Below the pieces are notes generated by a model. The model was not told where the DNA came from. It was given only the letters and a program-made list of their open reading frames with translations, and ran no database searches. The position numbers were made by a program, and so were the translations under genes. Below are positions 5,986 to 5,992 of a stretch of 5,992 nucleotides of DNA, one piece after another; the first letter of the stretch is position 1; each line of letters starts with the position of its first letter. Source of the stretch: Anaerolineaceae bacterium (lineage in GTDB: Bacteria > Planctomycetota > Phycisphaerae > FEN-1346 > JAACEH01). Where the stretch lies: positions 1-5,992 of the forward strand of contig JAACEH010000125.1 in assembly GCA_011682595.1 (NCBI GenBank), in the 5' to 3' direction.

Positions 5986-5992
5986 TTCCGTG

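Overview
The window is GC-rich bacterial DNA with four protein-coding genes and three non-coding zones of interest. It looks like a planctomycete or close relative, perhaps Phycisphaerae-like. I base this on three things: a large, repetitive, beta-rich membrane-anchored protein of a style common in that phylum, a TPR protein fused to RNA polymerase alpha C-terminal domains, and high GC with long open shadow frames. This is an inference from gene content; no rRNA or other marker is present.

Region 1 (1-3078, +) is the 3' part of a very large gene of unknown function. It encodes at least four tandem units of about 170 residues, then a conserved C-terminal module, three predicted membrane helices and a charged Pro/Glu/Lys-rich tail. 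The gene clearly continues upstream of the window, because residues before the first full unit resemble the end of another unit.

Region 2 (3079-3259) separates two convergent genes. It holds a compact REP/BIME-like palindromic element made of two hairpins whose outer arms are also complementary to each other. A 14-base exact direct repeat brackets it loosely, and the second copy overlaps the stop codon of the next gene.

Region 3 (3260-4129, -) is a family 2 (GT-A) glycosyltransferase. Between it and the following + strand gene (4130-4354) lies a divergent promoter region. It has a plausible sigma70-type promoter on each strand, and a perfect inverted repeat (CTTGACA, 10-base spacer, TGTCAAG) coincides with the minus-strand -35 element.

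Region 4 (4355-5925, +) is a likely two-gene operon. The first gene encodes an N-terminal TPR array joined to two successive alpha-CTD domains. The second, 11 bases downstream, encodes QueH, the B12-independent epoxyqueuosine reductase of tRNA queuosine synthesis. A further perfect hairpin with a header like that of the region 2 element lies at the right edge (5955-5992).

The most interesting item is the TPR/double alpha-CTD protein. It looks like a regulator or RNA polymerase accessory factor that borrows the polymerase's own DNA- and activator-binding domain. I found no tRNA or rRNA gene, CRISPR array, transposase or phage gene.
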